From Acinetobacter sp. P8-3-8 (GTDB lineage: Bacteria > Pseudomonadota > Gammaproteobacteria > Pseudomonadales > Moraxellaceae), in contig NZ_AFIE01000005.1 in NCBI RefSeq assembly GCF_000214135.1, positions 1-64,000 on the forward strand: 64,000 nt of DNA. The letters run 5' to 3'. Shown here piece by piece: positions 28,419 through 40,308 of the stretch (its first letter is position 1; each line of letters begins with the position of its first letter). The notes beneath the pieces are model-generated. The model saw only the letters and a program-made list of their open reading frames with translations, had not been told where the DNA came from and ran no database searches. The position numbers were made by a program, and so were the translations under genes.

Positions 28419-29237
28419 TTATACTTATGGATGAAAAAATGACGTTTCAACGCTAAGTTAGTTGCGAAACTTCGACTGAATTGACCATCGCATTTCAGTG
28501 TCGGTCAGTATAATAAGGGAAATTCTAGGGAAGGTGCAGAAAAATAATTAGAATGTTTAGGTCATAAACAATATTTTTCACGATTATTAAGCAGCTTTTG
28601 TAATTTTATAATTTTCAAGTGTTGATCTTAAAACCATCTAAATATCATAGCTTACATACATTGAGTCATAATTTTTGATTGAAAAATGTTCGAAACGAGT
28701 GTTGAAATATTTTTTTTCATTTTAATGATTAACTGATTAAAAAATAGTTTAAATAATCAGCTTTGTGGTTTAAAAAGTAATCAACTGGCATGGAAATTAT
28801 CTATAAATTTGTTTTTGTTTTAATCAATTTGTTCAAAATTAAAATATAAATTGTCAATTATTCACAGACTAAGTTGTTCTTTCTTATTGAAATCAGTCAG
28901 ATTAAATCATAAAAGAAAATGTTGAATATTAAAAATGGAAATAAGGCATTATTTCTGATAAACATGTTGGGTATAGGAAGCAAACAAAAAGTAAATAAAT
29001 AATGAACAAAATGGAATAAAAAATATTAGGACGATTTTGTCCGTAACCTTGTGCTTTAGTCTAAATTTATCAAAATAATATAAGTTGCAATTATGTATAA
29101 AAATGATTTTTGCAAATTTCATAAAAAATAAAGAGATAGCTTGGAAATGATAGGGAGAGTTATATCAATTAGCTTTGAAGTTAATGTAAATGATTCTTAT
29201 TTGAGTGATTTTTAAAGGAAAAGCTGATTTTGATCGT

Positions 29238-29266
29238 TTGTGTTTTGACAGTTGACGTTTTATAAT
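29238..29266 (+). promoter_or_regulatory. Possible sigma-70 promoter of sdhCDAB
   Basis: TTGTGT at 29238-29243, a 17-base spacer, and a perfect TATAAT at 29261-29266, about 100 bases before sdhC. Confidence 0.45.
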
Positions 29267-29366
29267 TCGTTGTCGTTTAAAGTTCAGGCAATTGATTTTG
29301 TCTGACAATGCTAGCTTTCCTTCGAATTAATTCCAACAAACTCCGGATGGAGTTTTTACTTACAGG

Positions 29367-29765
29367 ATGCCCGCTGTGAAAAGCAACAGACCTGTCAATT
29401 TGTCCATGGGTCAAGTTTTAGATGTAAACTTAAAATCCCCTGTGGCTATTGCATCAATTCTACACCGTCTTTCAGGTGTCATCGTATTTTTACTCGTACC
29501 GGTACTTTTGTGGCTATTAGATAAGTCTTTGTCTTCGCCTGAAGGTTTTGCTCAAGTTCAAGCCGTCTTCAATAGCTTTATTGTACGTTTTGTCGTATGG
29601 GTATTTGTCGCTGGTTTATTATTCCATTTCATTATGGGTATTAAACACTTACTTGCAGACCTAGGTTTTGCAGAAGAGCTTCAAAGTGGCCGCGTAGCAG
29701 CAACTATCGCATTGATCTTGGCTGCGATCGCTGTTGTCGCATCATTTGTATGGATTGTTCTCTAA
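29367..29765 (+). CDS. sdhC: Succinate dehydrogenase cytochrome b556 subunit
   Basis: 132 residues with three transmembrane helices. Family signatures are SPVAIASILHRLSGVIVF (quinone site, residues about 26-43) and HFIMGIKHLLADLG (haem ligand His near residue 91). With SdhD it anchors the enzyme in the inner membrane and reduces ubiquinone. It is the first gene of sdhCDAB. Its TAA stop overlaps the sdhD ATG (TAATG). Confidence 0.94.
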   Translation: MPAVKSNRPVNLSMGQVLDVNLKSPVAIASILHRLSGVIVFLLVPVLLWLLDKSLSSPEGFAQVQAVFNSFIVRFVVWVFVAGLLFHFIMGIKHLLADLGFAEELQSGRVAATIALILAAIAVVASFVWIVL

Positions 29766-30130
29766 TGAAAAGTGCTACAGGTTTAACGGGTTCAGGTTCA
29801 CGCGACTGGTATATCCAACGCGTTAGTGCTGTTGTATTAGCTGTTTATACTGTTGTGGTATTGGGTTGGATTCTGTGTAATGGTGGATTCAGCTTTGAAC
29901 AATGGAACGGCTTTATGATGACTCTACCAATGAAGATTTTATCTTTATTGGCAGTCTTATCGCTTGTTGCGCATGCTTGGATTGGTATGTGGCAAGTATT
30001 CACAGATTATGTGACTACTCGTCAAATGGGTCCTTCAGCTTCAGGTTTACGCATTGTATTAACATCGGCAGTGATTATTGCTGTTATTGCATATGCGATC
30101 TGGGCAATCCAGATTTTTTGGGCGAATTGA
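29765..30130 (+). CDS. sdhD: Succinate dehydrogenase membrane anchor subunit
   Basis: 121 residues from the ATG at 29765, which overlaps the sdhC stop; an in-frame ATG at 29750 inside sdhC is less likely. Three transmembrane helices. Signature segments are GSRDWYIQRVSAVVL at the N-terminus and VAHAWIGMWQVFTDYV, with the haem-side His and quinone-site Asp/Tyr. The start 12 bases after it belongs to sdhA. Confidence 0.92.
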   Translation: MKSATGLTGSGSRDWYIQRVSAVVLAVYTVVVLGWILCNGGFSFEQWNGFMMTLPMKILSLLAVLSLVAHAWIGMWQVFTDYVTTRQMGPSASGLRIVLTSAVIIAVIAYAIWAIQIFWAN

Positions 30131-30142
30131 TAGGAAGATGTC

Positions 30143-32041
30143 ATGGGCGCTATAACCCCTAAAGAAGATTATTCAAATATTCCAAGCCAAGCTTTCGATG
30201 CAGTTATCGTAGGCGGTGGTGGTTCAGGTATGCGTGCTTCTTATCAACTTGCACAAGCTGGTTTGAAAGTCGCTGTCCTAACTAAAGTTTTCCCAACACG
30301 TTCTCATACTGTTGCGGCGCAAGGTGGTATTGGTGCATCTCTTGGTAATATGCAAGATGATAACTGGCACTATCACTTCTATGACACAGTAAAAGGTTCT
30401 GACTGGTTAGGTGACCAAGATGCAATCGAGTTTATGTGTCGTGAAGCACCTAAAGTTGTTTATGAATTAGAACACATGGGTATGCCTTTTGACCGTAATG
30501 CGGATGGTACAATTTACCAACGTCCATTTGGTGGTCACTCTGCAAACTATGGTGAAAAAGCTGTGCCGCGTGCATGTGCTGCTGCTGACCGTACAGGTCA
30601 TGCACTTCTTCATACGCTTTATCAAAGCAATGTAAAAATGGGTACTCAATTCTTCGTTGAGTGGATTGCGCTTGATTTGATCCGTGATGATGAAGGTGCG
30701 GTGATTGGTGTAACTGCTATTGACCAAGAAACAGGTAAAATCGCAGTATTCCAAGCAAAAGCAACATTGTTCGCTACAGGTGGTGCAGGTCGTGTTTACC
30801 GTGCATCTACAAACGCATATATCAATACTGGTGACGGTCTTGGTATGGCAGCTCGTGCAGGTATTCCATTACAAGATATGGAATTCTGGCAGTTCCACCC
30901 AACAGGTGTTGCGGGCGCAGGTGTATTGTTAACTGAAGGTTGTCGTGGTGAAGGTGCAATTCTTCGTAACAAAGACGGCGAACCGTTCATGGAACGTTAT
31001 GCACCAACTTTGAAAGATTTGGCACCTCGTGACTTCGTATCACGTTCTATGGACCAAGAGATCAAAGAAGGTCGTGGTTGTGGTCCTAAAGGTGATTATA
31101 TCCTTCTTGATATGACTCACTTGGGTGCTGATACGATTATGAAGCGTTTACCATCTGTATTTGAGATTGGTAAAAAATTCGCAAACGTAGATATCACGAA
31201 AGAAGCGATTCCAGTTGTACCAACAATCCATTATCAAATGGGTGGTATTCCTACGAATATTCATGGTCAAGTGGTTGTTCCTGAGTTTGAAGCGAACGAA
31301 GCTGGCTTCCATGCGGGCTATGATCATGCAGCTAAAGAATATACAACCAATGGTAAAATGAACTATACGAAACCAGTAAAAGGTTTCTATGCAATTGGTG
31401 AATGTTCTTGTGTATCTGTACATGGTGCAAACCGTTTAGGTACGAACTCACTGCTTGACTTGGTTGTATTTGGTAAAGCTGCTGGTGAACACATCATCGA
31501 TTACGTGACTAAACATCACGGTGATGATTACACTCCAGTTCCTACCACTGCTTTAGTCAATACAATGAAGCGTATTCGTCATCTTGATGAGTCGACTTCT
31601 GGTGAAAATGCTCAAGAAGTTGCTGATGCAATTCGTGACATCGTTCAAGATCACGCAGGTGTATTCCGTACTCAAGCGTTGCTTGATGAAGGTGTTAAGC
31701 AGATTCTTGCAATTGAACCACGTGTTCGCAATATCTACTTAAAAGACAAATCTAAAGTATTTAATACAGCGCGTATTGAAGCTTTGGAAGTTGAAAACTT
31801 ATACGAAGTCGCAAAAGCAACCTTGATTTCTGCTGCTGCTCGTAAAGAGTGTCGTGGTGCGCATACAGTGGTTGATTATGAATTGCCAGCAGATCATCCG
31901 ACATACTCTTATGGTCGTCGTGATGATGAATGGATGAAACATACTTTATGGTATTCAAGTGATAATCATCTTGAATATAAGCCAGTACGTTACAGCCCAT
32001 TGACTGTAGAAGCTATTGAACCTAAGCCACGTACATTCTAA
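30143..32041 (+). CDS. sdhA: Succinate dehydrogenase flavoprotein subunit
   Basis: 632 residues, slightly longer than E. coli SdhA (588) through its N-terminus. The FAD-binding GGGGSGM motif lies near residue 25, the FAD-linked histidine segment is RSHTVAAQGGI, and catalytic segments are FHPTGVAGAGVLLTEGCRGEGA and HGANRLGTNSLLDLVVFG. It oxidises succinate to fumarate and passes electrons to SdhB. AGGA precedes the ATG. Confidence 0.97.
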   Translation: MGAITPKEDYSNIPSQAFDAVIVGGGGSGMRASYQLAQAGLKVAVLTKVFPTRSHTVAAQGGIGASLGNMQDDNWHYHFYDTVKGSDWLGDQDAIEFMCREAPKVVYELEHMGMPFDRNADGTIYQRPFGGHSANYGEKAVPRACAAADRTGHALLHTLYQSNVKMGTQFFVEWIALDLIRDDEGAVIGVTAIDQETGKIAVFQAKATLFATGGAGRVYRASTNAYINTGDGLGMAARAGIPLQDMEFWQFHPTGVAGAGVLLTEGCRGEGAILRNKDGEPFMERYAPTLKDLAPRDFVSRSMDQEIKEGRGCGPKGDYILLDMTHLGADTIMKRLPSVFEIGKKFANVDITKEAIPVVPTIHYQMGGIPTNIHGQVVVPEFEANEAGFHAGYDHAAKEYTTNGKMNYTKPVKGFYAIGECSCVSVHGANRLGTNSLLDLVVFGKAAGEHIIDYVTKHHGDDYTPVPTTALVNTMKRIRHLDESTSGENAQEVADAIRDIVQDHAGVFRTQALLDEGVKQILAIEPRVRNIYLKDKSKVFNTARIEALEVENLYEVAKATLISAAARKECRGAHTVVDYELPADHPTYSYGRRDDEWMKHTLWYSSDNHLEYKPVRYSPLTVEAIEPKPRTF

Positions 32042-32055
32042 TTGGGAGAATAAAG

Positions 32056-32766
32056 ATGAGTAGAGGCACTCGTACATTCGAAATCTACCGCTATGATCCT
32101 GATAAGGATAAAGCACCGTACATGCAAACTTTTAAACTAGAATTGACTGATAAGCACCGTATGTTGCTTGATGCGCTTCTTGCATTAAAAGTACAAGATG
32201 AATCATTAACATTCCGCCGTTCTTGCCGCGAAGGTATTTGTGGTTCGGATGGTGTGAACATCAATGGTAAAAATGGTCTAGCTTGTTTATGGAATTTAAA
32301 CGATTTACCTGAAAAAATCGTGATTCGTCCATTACCAGGTTTACCTGTGATTAAAGATTTAGTTGTGGATATGAACCAGTTCTACGATCAGTATGACAAA
32401 ATTCAGCCATTCCTAATCAATAATCAACCTGCGCCACCGAAGGAGCGTTTACAGTCTCCGGAAGAGCGTGATCATTTGAATGGTCTTTATGAATGTATTT
32501 TATGTGCATGTTGTTCAACGTCATGCCCATCATTCTGGTGGAACCCTGATAAATTCTTAGGTCCATCTGCATTGTTAAATGCATACCGTTTCATCATTGA
32601 TTCGCGTGATACTGCAACTCAAGACCGTTTATCGCGTCTTGACGATCCGTTCTCATTATTCCGTTGTAAAGGGATTATGAACTGTGTATCTGTATGTCCT
32701 AAAGGTTTGAATCCAACAAAAGCGATCGGTCATATCCGTAGCATGTTGCTCGACCAAGCGGGTTAA
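32056..32766 (+). CDS. sdhB: Succinate dehydrogenase iron-sulfur subunit
   Basis: 236 residues. All three clusters are recognisable: [2Fe-2S] CREGICGSDGVNINGKNGLAC, [4Fe-4S] CILCACCSTSCP, and [3Fe-4S] CKGIMNCVSVCP. It relays electrons from SdhA to ubiquinone at SdhCD. GGGAG precedes the ATG. It is the last gene of the operon and ends before a terminator. Confidence 0.97.
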   Translation: MSRGTRTFEIYRYDPDKDKAPYMQTFKLELTDKHRMLLDALLALKVQDESLTFRRSCREGICGSDGVNINGKNGLACLWNLNDLPEKIVIRPLPGLPVIKDLVVDMNQFYDQYDKIQPFLINNQPAPPKERLQSPEERDHLNGLYECILCACCSTSCPSFWWNPDKFLGPSALLNAYRFIIDSRDTATQDRLSRLDDPFSLFRCKGIMNCVSVCPKGLNPTKAIGHIRSMLLDQAG

Positions 32767-32775
32767 TACTGCATG

Positions 32776-32815
32776 AAAAAGGGCGTACATCATTTTGGTG
32801 TACGCTCTTTTTTTA
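32776..32815 (+). terminator. sdhCDAB terminator
   Basis: Stem GGGCGTACA / TGTACGCTC with a G-U type edge pair and a T-run of seven afterwards. Confidence 0.85.
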
Positions 32816-33133
32816 TTGATTTTGTGTTGAAATAGGTGAAATGATAGCTGATGTAGATTTTTTATATAAATGGACGGATGATATTTGATTATTTCTTGTA
32901 TGTATTTCGCCAATTTATGAGTGGTATGTGTCAAAAAAATCAATCCAAGCGTGAGTTCATGTTAGCATTTAACAAAAAGCTATATGTGAAAAATGTCATG
33001 TATTTTGGTACATTTTATCTACATAAGTCTGATTCAGAACAGTTTATAAATAATATATAAACATATCTGATAAGTCGCTTTAGAAAAGGCAAATCCAATT
33101 TTTGTTTTTTCTAAGTCGATTTGCAAAAAATTG

Positions 33134-33226
33134 CTCAACTGCGGTTGAGTATATGTGAGTAATGATGCCATTGAGGGCGTTATGATTCATTGTATACATT
33201 AGTACAAGCTAATGTTTATAACGCCC
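33134..33226 (+). promoter_or_regulatory. Tandem stem-loops in the sucA leader
   Basis: First stem CTCAAC-tgcg-GTTGAG at 33134-33149. Second, larger stem from GGGCGTTAT (33175-33183) to ATAACGCCC (33218-33226), with an inner stem ACATTAG / CTAATGT. No T-run follows, so neither is a simple terminator. They lie about 105-195 bases before the sucA start. Confidence 0.6.
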
Positions 33227-33329
33227 CGTGGTCACTAGTACCTGGTGGGTGAATGTCAATTTACCGATTTGGCATGATCAATCATGGGAGTGCTTAAAAG
33301 GCATCCTGTAATGTTTTTTGCAATAGGAA

Positions 33330-36179
33330 ATGGGTCCACAAATGCAAGAAGTTGCTGACGCACTGCGTCTTGACACTGAACTTTCCGCTGATAGTGCAGC
33401 GTATATTGAAGAGCTTTACGAACAGTACCTTTCTTCTCCGACCTCAGTAGGTGAGGATTGGCGTCAATATTTCGATAAATTCCCTAAAGGTGATCAACCA
33501 CACGGAAATATTCGTGAGCAATTCTTATTATTAGGTCGTAATTCAAGTCGTGTTCAGCCTGTCGTGCAAAGCGAAGTAAGTACTGAACATGAACGTCGTC
33601 AAATCGGCGTATTACAACTGATTGCTGCATATCGTAACCGTGGTCATCAAAAAGCAAAACTTGATCCTCTTGGTTTGGCTAAACGTGAAGATGTGCCTGA
33701 TTTAGATCTTGCAGCACATGGATTAACCAAGTCGGATTTAGACACTGTATTTAATGCAGGTAATCTTGCGATTGGTAAATCTGAAGCAACGCTAGGTGAA
33801 ATGGTTAACGTAATGGAAGCGACGTATTGTGCTTCTATTGGTGCTGAATATATGCACATCGTTGACACCAAAGAAAAACGTTGGATTCAACAACGCCTAG
33901 AAAGTGCGCGTGGTCAATTCGGATTCAATGCTGATCAAAAGAAACATGTCCTTGAGCGTTTAACTGCTGCTGAAGGTTTAGAAAAATTCCTTGGTAATAA
34001 ATACGTTGGTGCTAAACGCTTTGGTGTGGAAGGTGGTGAATCTTTCATTCCAATGGTCAACGAACTGATTCAACGTGCAGGTGCTGTAGGTTGTAAAGAA
34101 GTTGTGATTGGTATGCCACACCGTGGCCGTTTAAACTTACTTGTTAACATCATGGGTAAAAACCCAGCTGAATTGTTTGGTGAGTTTGAAGGTAAAGCAC
34201 TGAACAAAAAAGGTTCTGGTGACGTTAAATACCATCAAGGTTTCTCTTCAAATGTAATGACCCCAGGTGGCGAAGTTCACTTGGCATTGGCATTTAACCC
34301 ATCACACTTAGAAATCGTTGGGCCTGTTGTTGAAGGTTCTGTACGTGCTCGTCAGGTACGTCGTAAAGATATTGGTGGTGATGATGTATTGCCAGTGATC
34401 GTACATGGTGATGCTGCATTTGCAGGTCAAGGTGTAAACCAAGAAACCTTCCAAATGTCACAAACTCGTGGTTATACGGTTGGTGGTACTGTACATATTG
34501 TTGTAAATAACCAAGTTGGTTTCACGACATCTGATCCACGTGATGCACGTTCTACAGAATATTGTACTGACATCGCAAAAATGATTCAGGCGCCAATTTT
34601 CCATGTGAATGGCGATGACCCTGAAGCAGTATTGTTTGTTTCTCAATTGGCACACGATTTCCGTCACACATTCCGTAAAGATGTTGTGATTGATATGTTC
34701 TGTTACCGTCGTCGTGGTCATAACGAAGCTGACGAGCCAGCAGCAACTCAACCAATGATGTATCAAGTGATCAACAAAAAAGCGACGACACGTACGCTTT
34801 ATGCTGACAAATTGGTACAAGAAAAAGTGTTGGAACGTGCTGATGCAGACGCTTTAGTTGAAAAATATCGTGAAGACCTTGAAGCTGGTAATCATGTTGC
34901 AAACGCTTTGGTACTAGAACCAAATGAAAAAATGTTTGTAGACTGGAAACCTTATCTAGGTCATGACTATACAGATGACTGGGATACAACTTTCCCGATC
35001 GAGCGTTTGAAAGAACTTGGTACGAAAATGCGTGAGCTTCCAGAAGGCTTCGTTATGCAACGCCAAGTTGCTAAAGTGATTGATGATCGCTTTAAAATGC
35101 AAACAGGTGAAATGCCGTTAAACTGGGGTGCAGCAGAAGTTTTAGCGTATGCGACAATCCTTGATGATGGTTACTTGGTGCGTTTGACAGGTGAAGACGT
35201 TGGTCGTGGTACTTTCTCGCATCGCCATGCGAAATTACACAACCAAGTTGATGGTTCTGTTTATATCCCATTGTGTCATATCAAAGAAAATCAGCCACGT
35301 ACTGCAATTTATGACTCATTATTGTCAGAAATGGCTGTGCTTGCTTTTGAATATGGTTATGCAACAACATTGCCAAAAAGCTTGATCATTTGGGAAGCTC
35401 AATTCGGTGACTTTGCAAACTGTGCGCAAGTGGTTATCGATCAGTTCATTTCATCTGGTGAGACCAAGTGGGAACGTGTTTGTGGTTTAACATTACTTCT
35501 ACCACACGGTTTTGAAGGTCAAGGTCCTGAGCATTCTTCTGCACGTTTAGAGCGTTTCTTACAGCTTTGCGCAGAAGACAACATGCAAGTGATTACACCG
35601 ACTACGCCTGCACAAATTTTCCACATCATGCGTCGTCAAGCGATTCGCCCGATTCGTAAACCGTTGATCATCATGTCTCCGAAGTCATTACTTCGTCACA
35701 AATTAGCAACTTCTACTTTGGAAGAACTTGCAACTGGTACATTCCAGACTGTGATTGATGAAGTGGATCAAATCAACAAAGCTGATGTAACACGTTTAGT
35801 GCTTTGTGGTGGTAAAGTTTATTACGACTTACTTGAAAAACGCCGTGAGCAAAACTTGAATATCGCAATTGTACGTGTTGAGCAATTGTATCCTTATCCA
35901 GAAAAACGCATTGCTGAAGTTCTTGCGACTTATCCAAACATTCAAGAGCTTGTTTGGTGTCAAGAAGAGCCGAAGAACCAAGGTGCTTGGTTATTCATCG
36001 CACCTCGTTTATATGAAGGTGTCATGAGTTCTGGTAAACAAATTCGCATCAGTTATGCAGGTCGTGAAGCTTCAGCTGCACCGGCTTGTGGTTCACCATA
36101 TTTACATGCAAAACAACAAGCTCAGCTCGTGAATGACGCACTTGCGATCGTAGCTGATCAATCAGGAGAAACTAAATAA
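33330..36179 (+). CDS. sucA: 2-oxoglutarate dehydrogenase E1 component
   Basis: 949 residues (945 if the second ATG at 33342 is used; the ribosome-binding site does not decide between them). Thiamine-diphosphate segments include [27 protein letters not shown] and [12 protein letters not shown]. The N-terminal stretch [17 protein letters not shown] is the short docking region. It decarboxylates 2-oxoglutarate and succinylates the lipoyl group of SucB. The stop codon overlaps the sucB start (TAATG). Confidence 0.97.
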   Translation: MGPQMQEVADALRLDTELSADSAAYIEELYEQYLSSPTSVGEDWRQYFDKFPKGDQPHGNIREQFLLLGRNSSRVQPVVQSEVSTEHERRQIGVLQLIAAYRNRGHQKAKLDPLGLAKREDVPDLDLAAHGLTKSDLDTVFNAGNLAIGKSEATLGEMVNVMEATYCASIGAEYMHIVDTKEKRWIQQRLESARGQFGFNADQKKHVLERLTAAEGLEKFLGNKYVGAKRFGVEGGESFIPMVNELIQRAGAVGCKEVVIGMPHRGRLNLLVNIMGKNPAELFGEFEGKALNKKGSGDVKYHQGFSSNVMTPGGEVHLALAFNPSHLEIVGPVVEGSVRARQVRRKDIGGDDVLPVIVHGDAAFAGQGVNQETFQMSQTRGYTVGGTVHIVVNNQVGFTTSDPRDARSTEYCTDIAKMIQAPIFHVNGDDPEAVLFVSQLAHDFRHTFRKDVVIDMFCYRRRGHNEADEPAATQPMMYQVINKKATTRTLYADKLVQEKVLERADADALVEKYREDLEAGNHVANALVLEPNEKMFVDWKPYLGHDYTDDWDTTFPIERLKELGTKMRELPEGFVMQRQVAKVIDDRFKMQTGEMPLNWGAAEVLAYATILDDGYLVRLTGEDVGRGTFSHRHAKLHNQVDGSVYIPLCHIKENQPRTAIYDSLLSEMAVLAFEYGYATTLPKSLIIWEAQFGDFANCAQVVIDQFISSGETKWERVCGLTLLLPHGFEGQGPEHSSARLERFLQLCAEDNMQVITPTTPAQIFHIMRRQAIRPIRKPLIIMSPKSLLRHKLATSTLEELATGTFQTVIDEVDQINKADVTRLVLCGGKVYYDLLEKRREQNLNIAIVRVEQLYPYPEKRIAEVLATYPNIQELVWCQEEPKNQGAWLFIAPRLYEGVMSSGKQIRISYAGREASAAPACGSPYLHAKQQAQLVNDALAIVADQSGETK

Positions 36180-37390
36180 TGGCAACCGAAATTAAAGCAC
36201 CGGTATTTCCAGAGTCAGTTGCTGACGGAACAATTGCAACTTGGCATAAACAACCAGGTGAAGCCGTTTCACGTGATGAAGTGATCTGTGATATTGAAAC
36301 AGATAAAGTTGTTTTAGAGGTTGTTGCTCCTGCTGACGGTTCAATTTCTGCAATCATCAAAAATGAAGGTGATACGGTTCTTTCTTCTGAAGTGATTGCA
36401 ATGTTTGAAGAAGGTGCTGTTTCTGGCGCAGCTCAAACTCAATCTGTGCAAAGCGAACAGAAAGTTGAACAAGCTTCTTCTCAAACTGAAGCGGGTGCTG
36501 CTCCTGTAGTAGAACGTGCTCAAGTGCAAGATCAAGCGCCAGCAGTACGTAAAGCTTTAACTGAGACAGGTATTTCTGCTGCTGATGTAGATGGTACTGG
36601 TCGTGGTGGTCGTATTACTAAAGAAGACGTTGCAAATCATCAAGCAAAACCAGCTGCAAATGTAACGCCATTGAGCGTAGCTGTTGGTGAACGTATCGAG
36701 AAACGTGTTCCAATGACGCGTTTACGTAAGCGTGTTGCTGAACGTCTTCTTGCTGCAACTCAGCAAACTGCAATGTTGACGACGTTTAACGAAGTGAACA
36801 TGAAGCCAGTCATGGAAATGCGTAAGCAATATAAAGATGCGTTCGAAAAACGTCATGGTGCTCGTTTAGGTTTCATGTCATTCTTCGTTAAAGCAGTGAC
36901 TGAAGCGCTTAAACGCTATCCTGCTGTAAATGCTTCTATTGATGGCGATGATATCGTTTATCACGGTTACTATGACATCGGTGTTGCAGTTTCTTCTGAT
37001 CGTGGTTTAGTGGTTCCTGTATTACGTGATACAGACCGTATGAACTATGCTGAAGTTGAGTCAGGTATTGCTGCATATGCTGCTAAAGCACGTGAAGGTA
37101 AATTGTCTATCGAAGATATGACTGGTGGTACTTTCACGATTACCAATGGTGGTACTTTCGGTTCATTGCTTTCAACACCAATTTTGAACCAACCACAAAC
37201 TGCTATTTTAGGTATGCATAAGATCCAAGAGCGTCCTATGGCAGTAAATGGTCAAGTTGAAATTCTCCCAATGATGTACTTAGCACTTTCTTATGACCAT
37301 CGTATGATCGATGGTAAAGAAGCTGTAGGTTTCTTGGTAACAGTTAAAGAGTTACTTGAAGAACCAGCTAAACTTATCCTTGACCTATAA
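36179..37390 (+). CDS. sucB: 2-oxoglutarate dehydrogenase E2 (dihydrolipoyl succinyltransferase)
   Basis: 403 residues. One lipoyl domain (1-78) with the modified lysine at residue 43 in ETDKVVLEV; a Gln/Ala-rich linker; a peripheral-subunit-binding domain ([29 protein letters not shown] region, near 120-150, named here by its ends); and the catalytic acyltransferase domain with SYDHRMIDG near the C-terminus. It forms the core of the 2-oxoglutarate dehydrogenase complex. Its start overlaps the sucA stop. Confidence 0.96.
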   Translation: MATEIKAPVFPESVADGTIATWHKQPGEAVSRDEVICDIETDKVVLEVVAPADGSISAIIKNEGDTVLSSEVIAMFEEGAVSGAAQTQSVQSEQKVEQASSQTEAGAAPVVERAQVQDQAPAVRKALTETGISAADVDGTGRGGRITKEDVANHQAKPAANVTPLSVAVGERIEKRVPMTRLRKRVAERLLAATQQTAMLTTFNEVNMKPVMEMRKQYKDAFEKRHGARLGFMSFFVKAVTEALKRYPAVNASIDGDDIVYHGYYDIGVAVSSDRGLVVPVLRDTDRMNYAEVESGIAAYAAKAREGKLSIEDMTGGTFTITNGGTFGSLLSTPILNQPQTAILGMHKIQERPMAVNGQVEILPMMYLALSYDHRMIDGKEAVGFLVTVKELLEEPAKLILDL

Positions 37391-37404
37391 TTTTATATTT
37401 AAAA

Positions 37405-38959
<1,555 letters not shown>

Positions 38960-38969
38960 AATCTAAATG

Positions 38970-38991
38970 GAGCGGTTTCGACCGCTCTTTT
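38970..38991 (+). terminator. lpd terminator with UUCG loop
   Basis: GAGCGGT-TTCG-ACCGCTC followed by TTTT. The exceptionally stable UUCG tetraloop and a short T-run suggest partial termination before sucC. Confidence 0.75.
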
Positions 38992-38999
38992 GGGATTTG

Positions 39000-39027
39000 G
39001 ATAGTGATTCAAAATCGAATCACTATC
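39000..39027 (+). promoter_or_regulatory. Perfect hairpin in the lpd-sucC gap
   Basis: GATAGTGATTC-aaaatc-GAATCACTATC, a perfect 11-bp stem nine bases after the preceding terminator and about 100 bases before sucC. No T-run follows. It may stabilise the sucCD transcript 5' end or mark a processing site. Confidence 0.55.
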
Positions 39028-39129
39028 TGTTGGTAAAAGAACAAATTTTAATAAATGCCAATGGTTAGAGAGATGGATGTCTAATCGTTGGTGTGTCATA
39101 ACAATGTGAAAAGTAGTAAAAGGTAAAAA

Positions 39130-40296
39130 ATGAATTTACATGAGTATCAAGCGAAAGCGCTGTTAAAAAAATATGGTATGCCAGTTCAAGAAGGCATTTT
39201 AATTACAACGCCAGAAGAAGCAGCAGCTGCCTTTGATCAAATTGAAGGTAAATTCGCTGTCATGAAAGCACAGGTTCATGCTGGTGGACGTGGTAAAGCT
39301 GGTGGCGTGAAAGTTGTTAAATCTAAAGAAGAAGCAGCTGAATACGCAAAAAATCTCCTAGGTACTCGTTTAGTTACATATCAAACAGATGCAAATGGTC
39401 AACCTGTAAATAGCATTCTTGTTTGTGAAGACGTTTATCCTGTAGAACGTGAATTATATCTTGGTGCGGTTGTAGACCGTTCTAGCCGTCGTGTAACTTT
39501 TATGGCATCGACTGAAGGCGGTGTTGAAATTGAAAAAGTTGCAGAAGAAACTCCTGAAAAAATTATCAAAGTAGAAGTAGATCCACTAGTTGGATTGCTT
39601 CCATTCCAAGCACGTGATGTTGCATTCCAATTGGGCTTAAAAGATAAGCAAATCAACCAATTTGTAACGATCATGAGTGCTGCTTATAAAGCATTTGTAG
39701 ACAATGACTTTGCTTTATTTGAAATCAACCCACTTTCAGTTCGTGAAAATGGTGACATTTTATGTGTAGATGCCAAAGTGGGTATCGACTCAAATGCGCT
39801 TTATCGTTTACCTGAAATTGCAGCAATGCGTGATAAATCTCAAGAAAATGAGCGTGAATTAAAAGCATCTGAATTTGACCTGAACTATGTTGCTCTTGAA
39901 GGTAACATTGGTTGTATGGTGAATGGTGCAGGTCTTGCAATGGCGACCATGGACATCATTAAACTGTATGGTGGTCAACCTGCAAACTTCCTTGATGTTG
40001 GTGGCGGTGCAACCAAAGATCGCGTTATTGAAGCGTTCAAAATTATTCTTTCAGATTCTTCTGTACAAGGCGTTCTGATCAATATCTTCGGTGGTATTGT
40101 ACGTTGTGACATGATTGCTGAGGCAATTATTGCAGCGGTTCAAGAAGTAAATGTCACTGTACCTGTAGTTGTTCGTTTAGAAGGGAACAATGCTGAGTTA
40201 GGTGCAAAATTACTTGATGAATCAGGTTTAAAATTAATTTCTGCGAACGGTTTAGCTGATGCCGCAGAAAAAATTGTTGCTGCAGTGAAAGCGTAA
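39130..40296 (+). CDS. sucC: Succinyl-CoA ligase (ADP-forming) subunit beta
   Basis: 388 residues, the usual length. ATP-grasp fold: [16 protein letters not shown] at the N-terminus, [12 protein letters not shown] for nucleotide binding, and [12 protein letters not shown] plus GIVRCD in the C-terminal CoA-ligase domain. With SucD it converts succinyl-CoA to succinate with formation of ATP or GTP. AAGG precedes the ATG. Confidence 0.97.
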   Translation: MNLHEYQAKALLKKYGMPVQEGILITTPEEAAAAFDQIEGKFAVMKAQVHAGGRGKAGGVKVVKSKEEAAEYAKNLLGTRLVTYQTDANGQPVNSILVCEDVYPVERELYLGAVVDRSSRRVTFMASTEGGVEIEKVAEETPEKIIKVEVDPLVGLLPFQARDVAFQLGLKDKQINQFVTIMSAAYKAFVDNDFALFEINPLSVRENGDILCVDAKVGIDSNALYRLPEIAAMRDKSQENERELKASEFDLNYVALEGNIGCMVNGAGLAMATMDIIKLYGGQPANFLDVGGGATKDRVIEAFKIILSDSSVQGVLINIFGGIVRCDMIAEAIIAAVQEVNVTVPVVVRLEGNNAELGAKLLDESGLKLISANGLADAAEKIVAAVKA

Positions 40297-40308
40297 GGAG
40301 TATCAATC

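Larger units (their letters stand above)
28300..29366. other. Long divergent non-coding region between gltA and sdhC
   Basis: 1,067 bp of very AT-rich DNA without an open frame of 60 codons and without a recognisable RNA gene. It must contain the promoters of both TCA units; possible ones are given separately. A small stem AAACTCC-ggat-GGAGTTT sits directly before sdhC (about 29340-29356). Confidence 0.5.
32767..33329. other. sdhB-sucA intergenic region and sucA leader
   Basis: 563 bp. The left end is the sdh terminator. The middle (32830-33110) is AT-rich with no supportable gene. The right end carries two consecutive stem-loops described separately (33134-33149 and 33175-33226), then about 100 bases of leader before sucA. 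Confidence 0.55.

Noticed and set aside
32878-33060. A 60-codon frame between sdhB and sucA
   Set aside because: It has no ribosome-binding site and an AT-driven composition, and it ends before the structured sucA leader; it is most likely chance.
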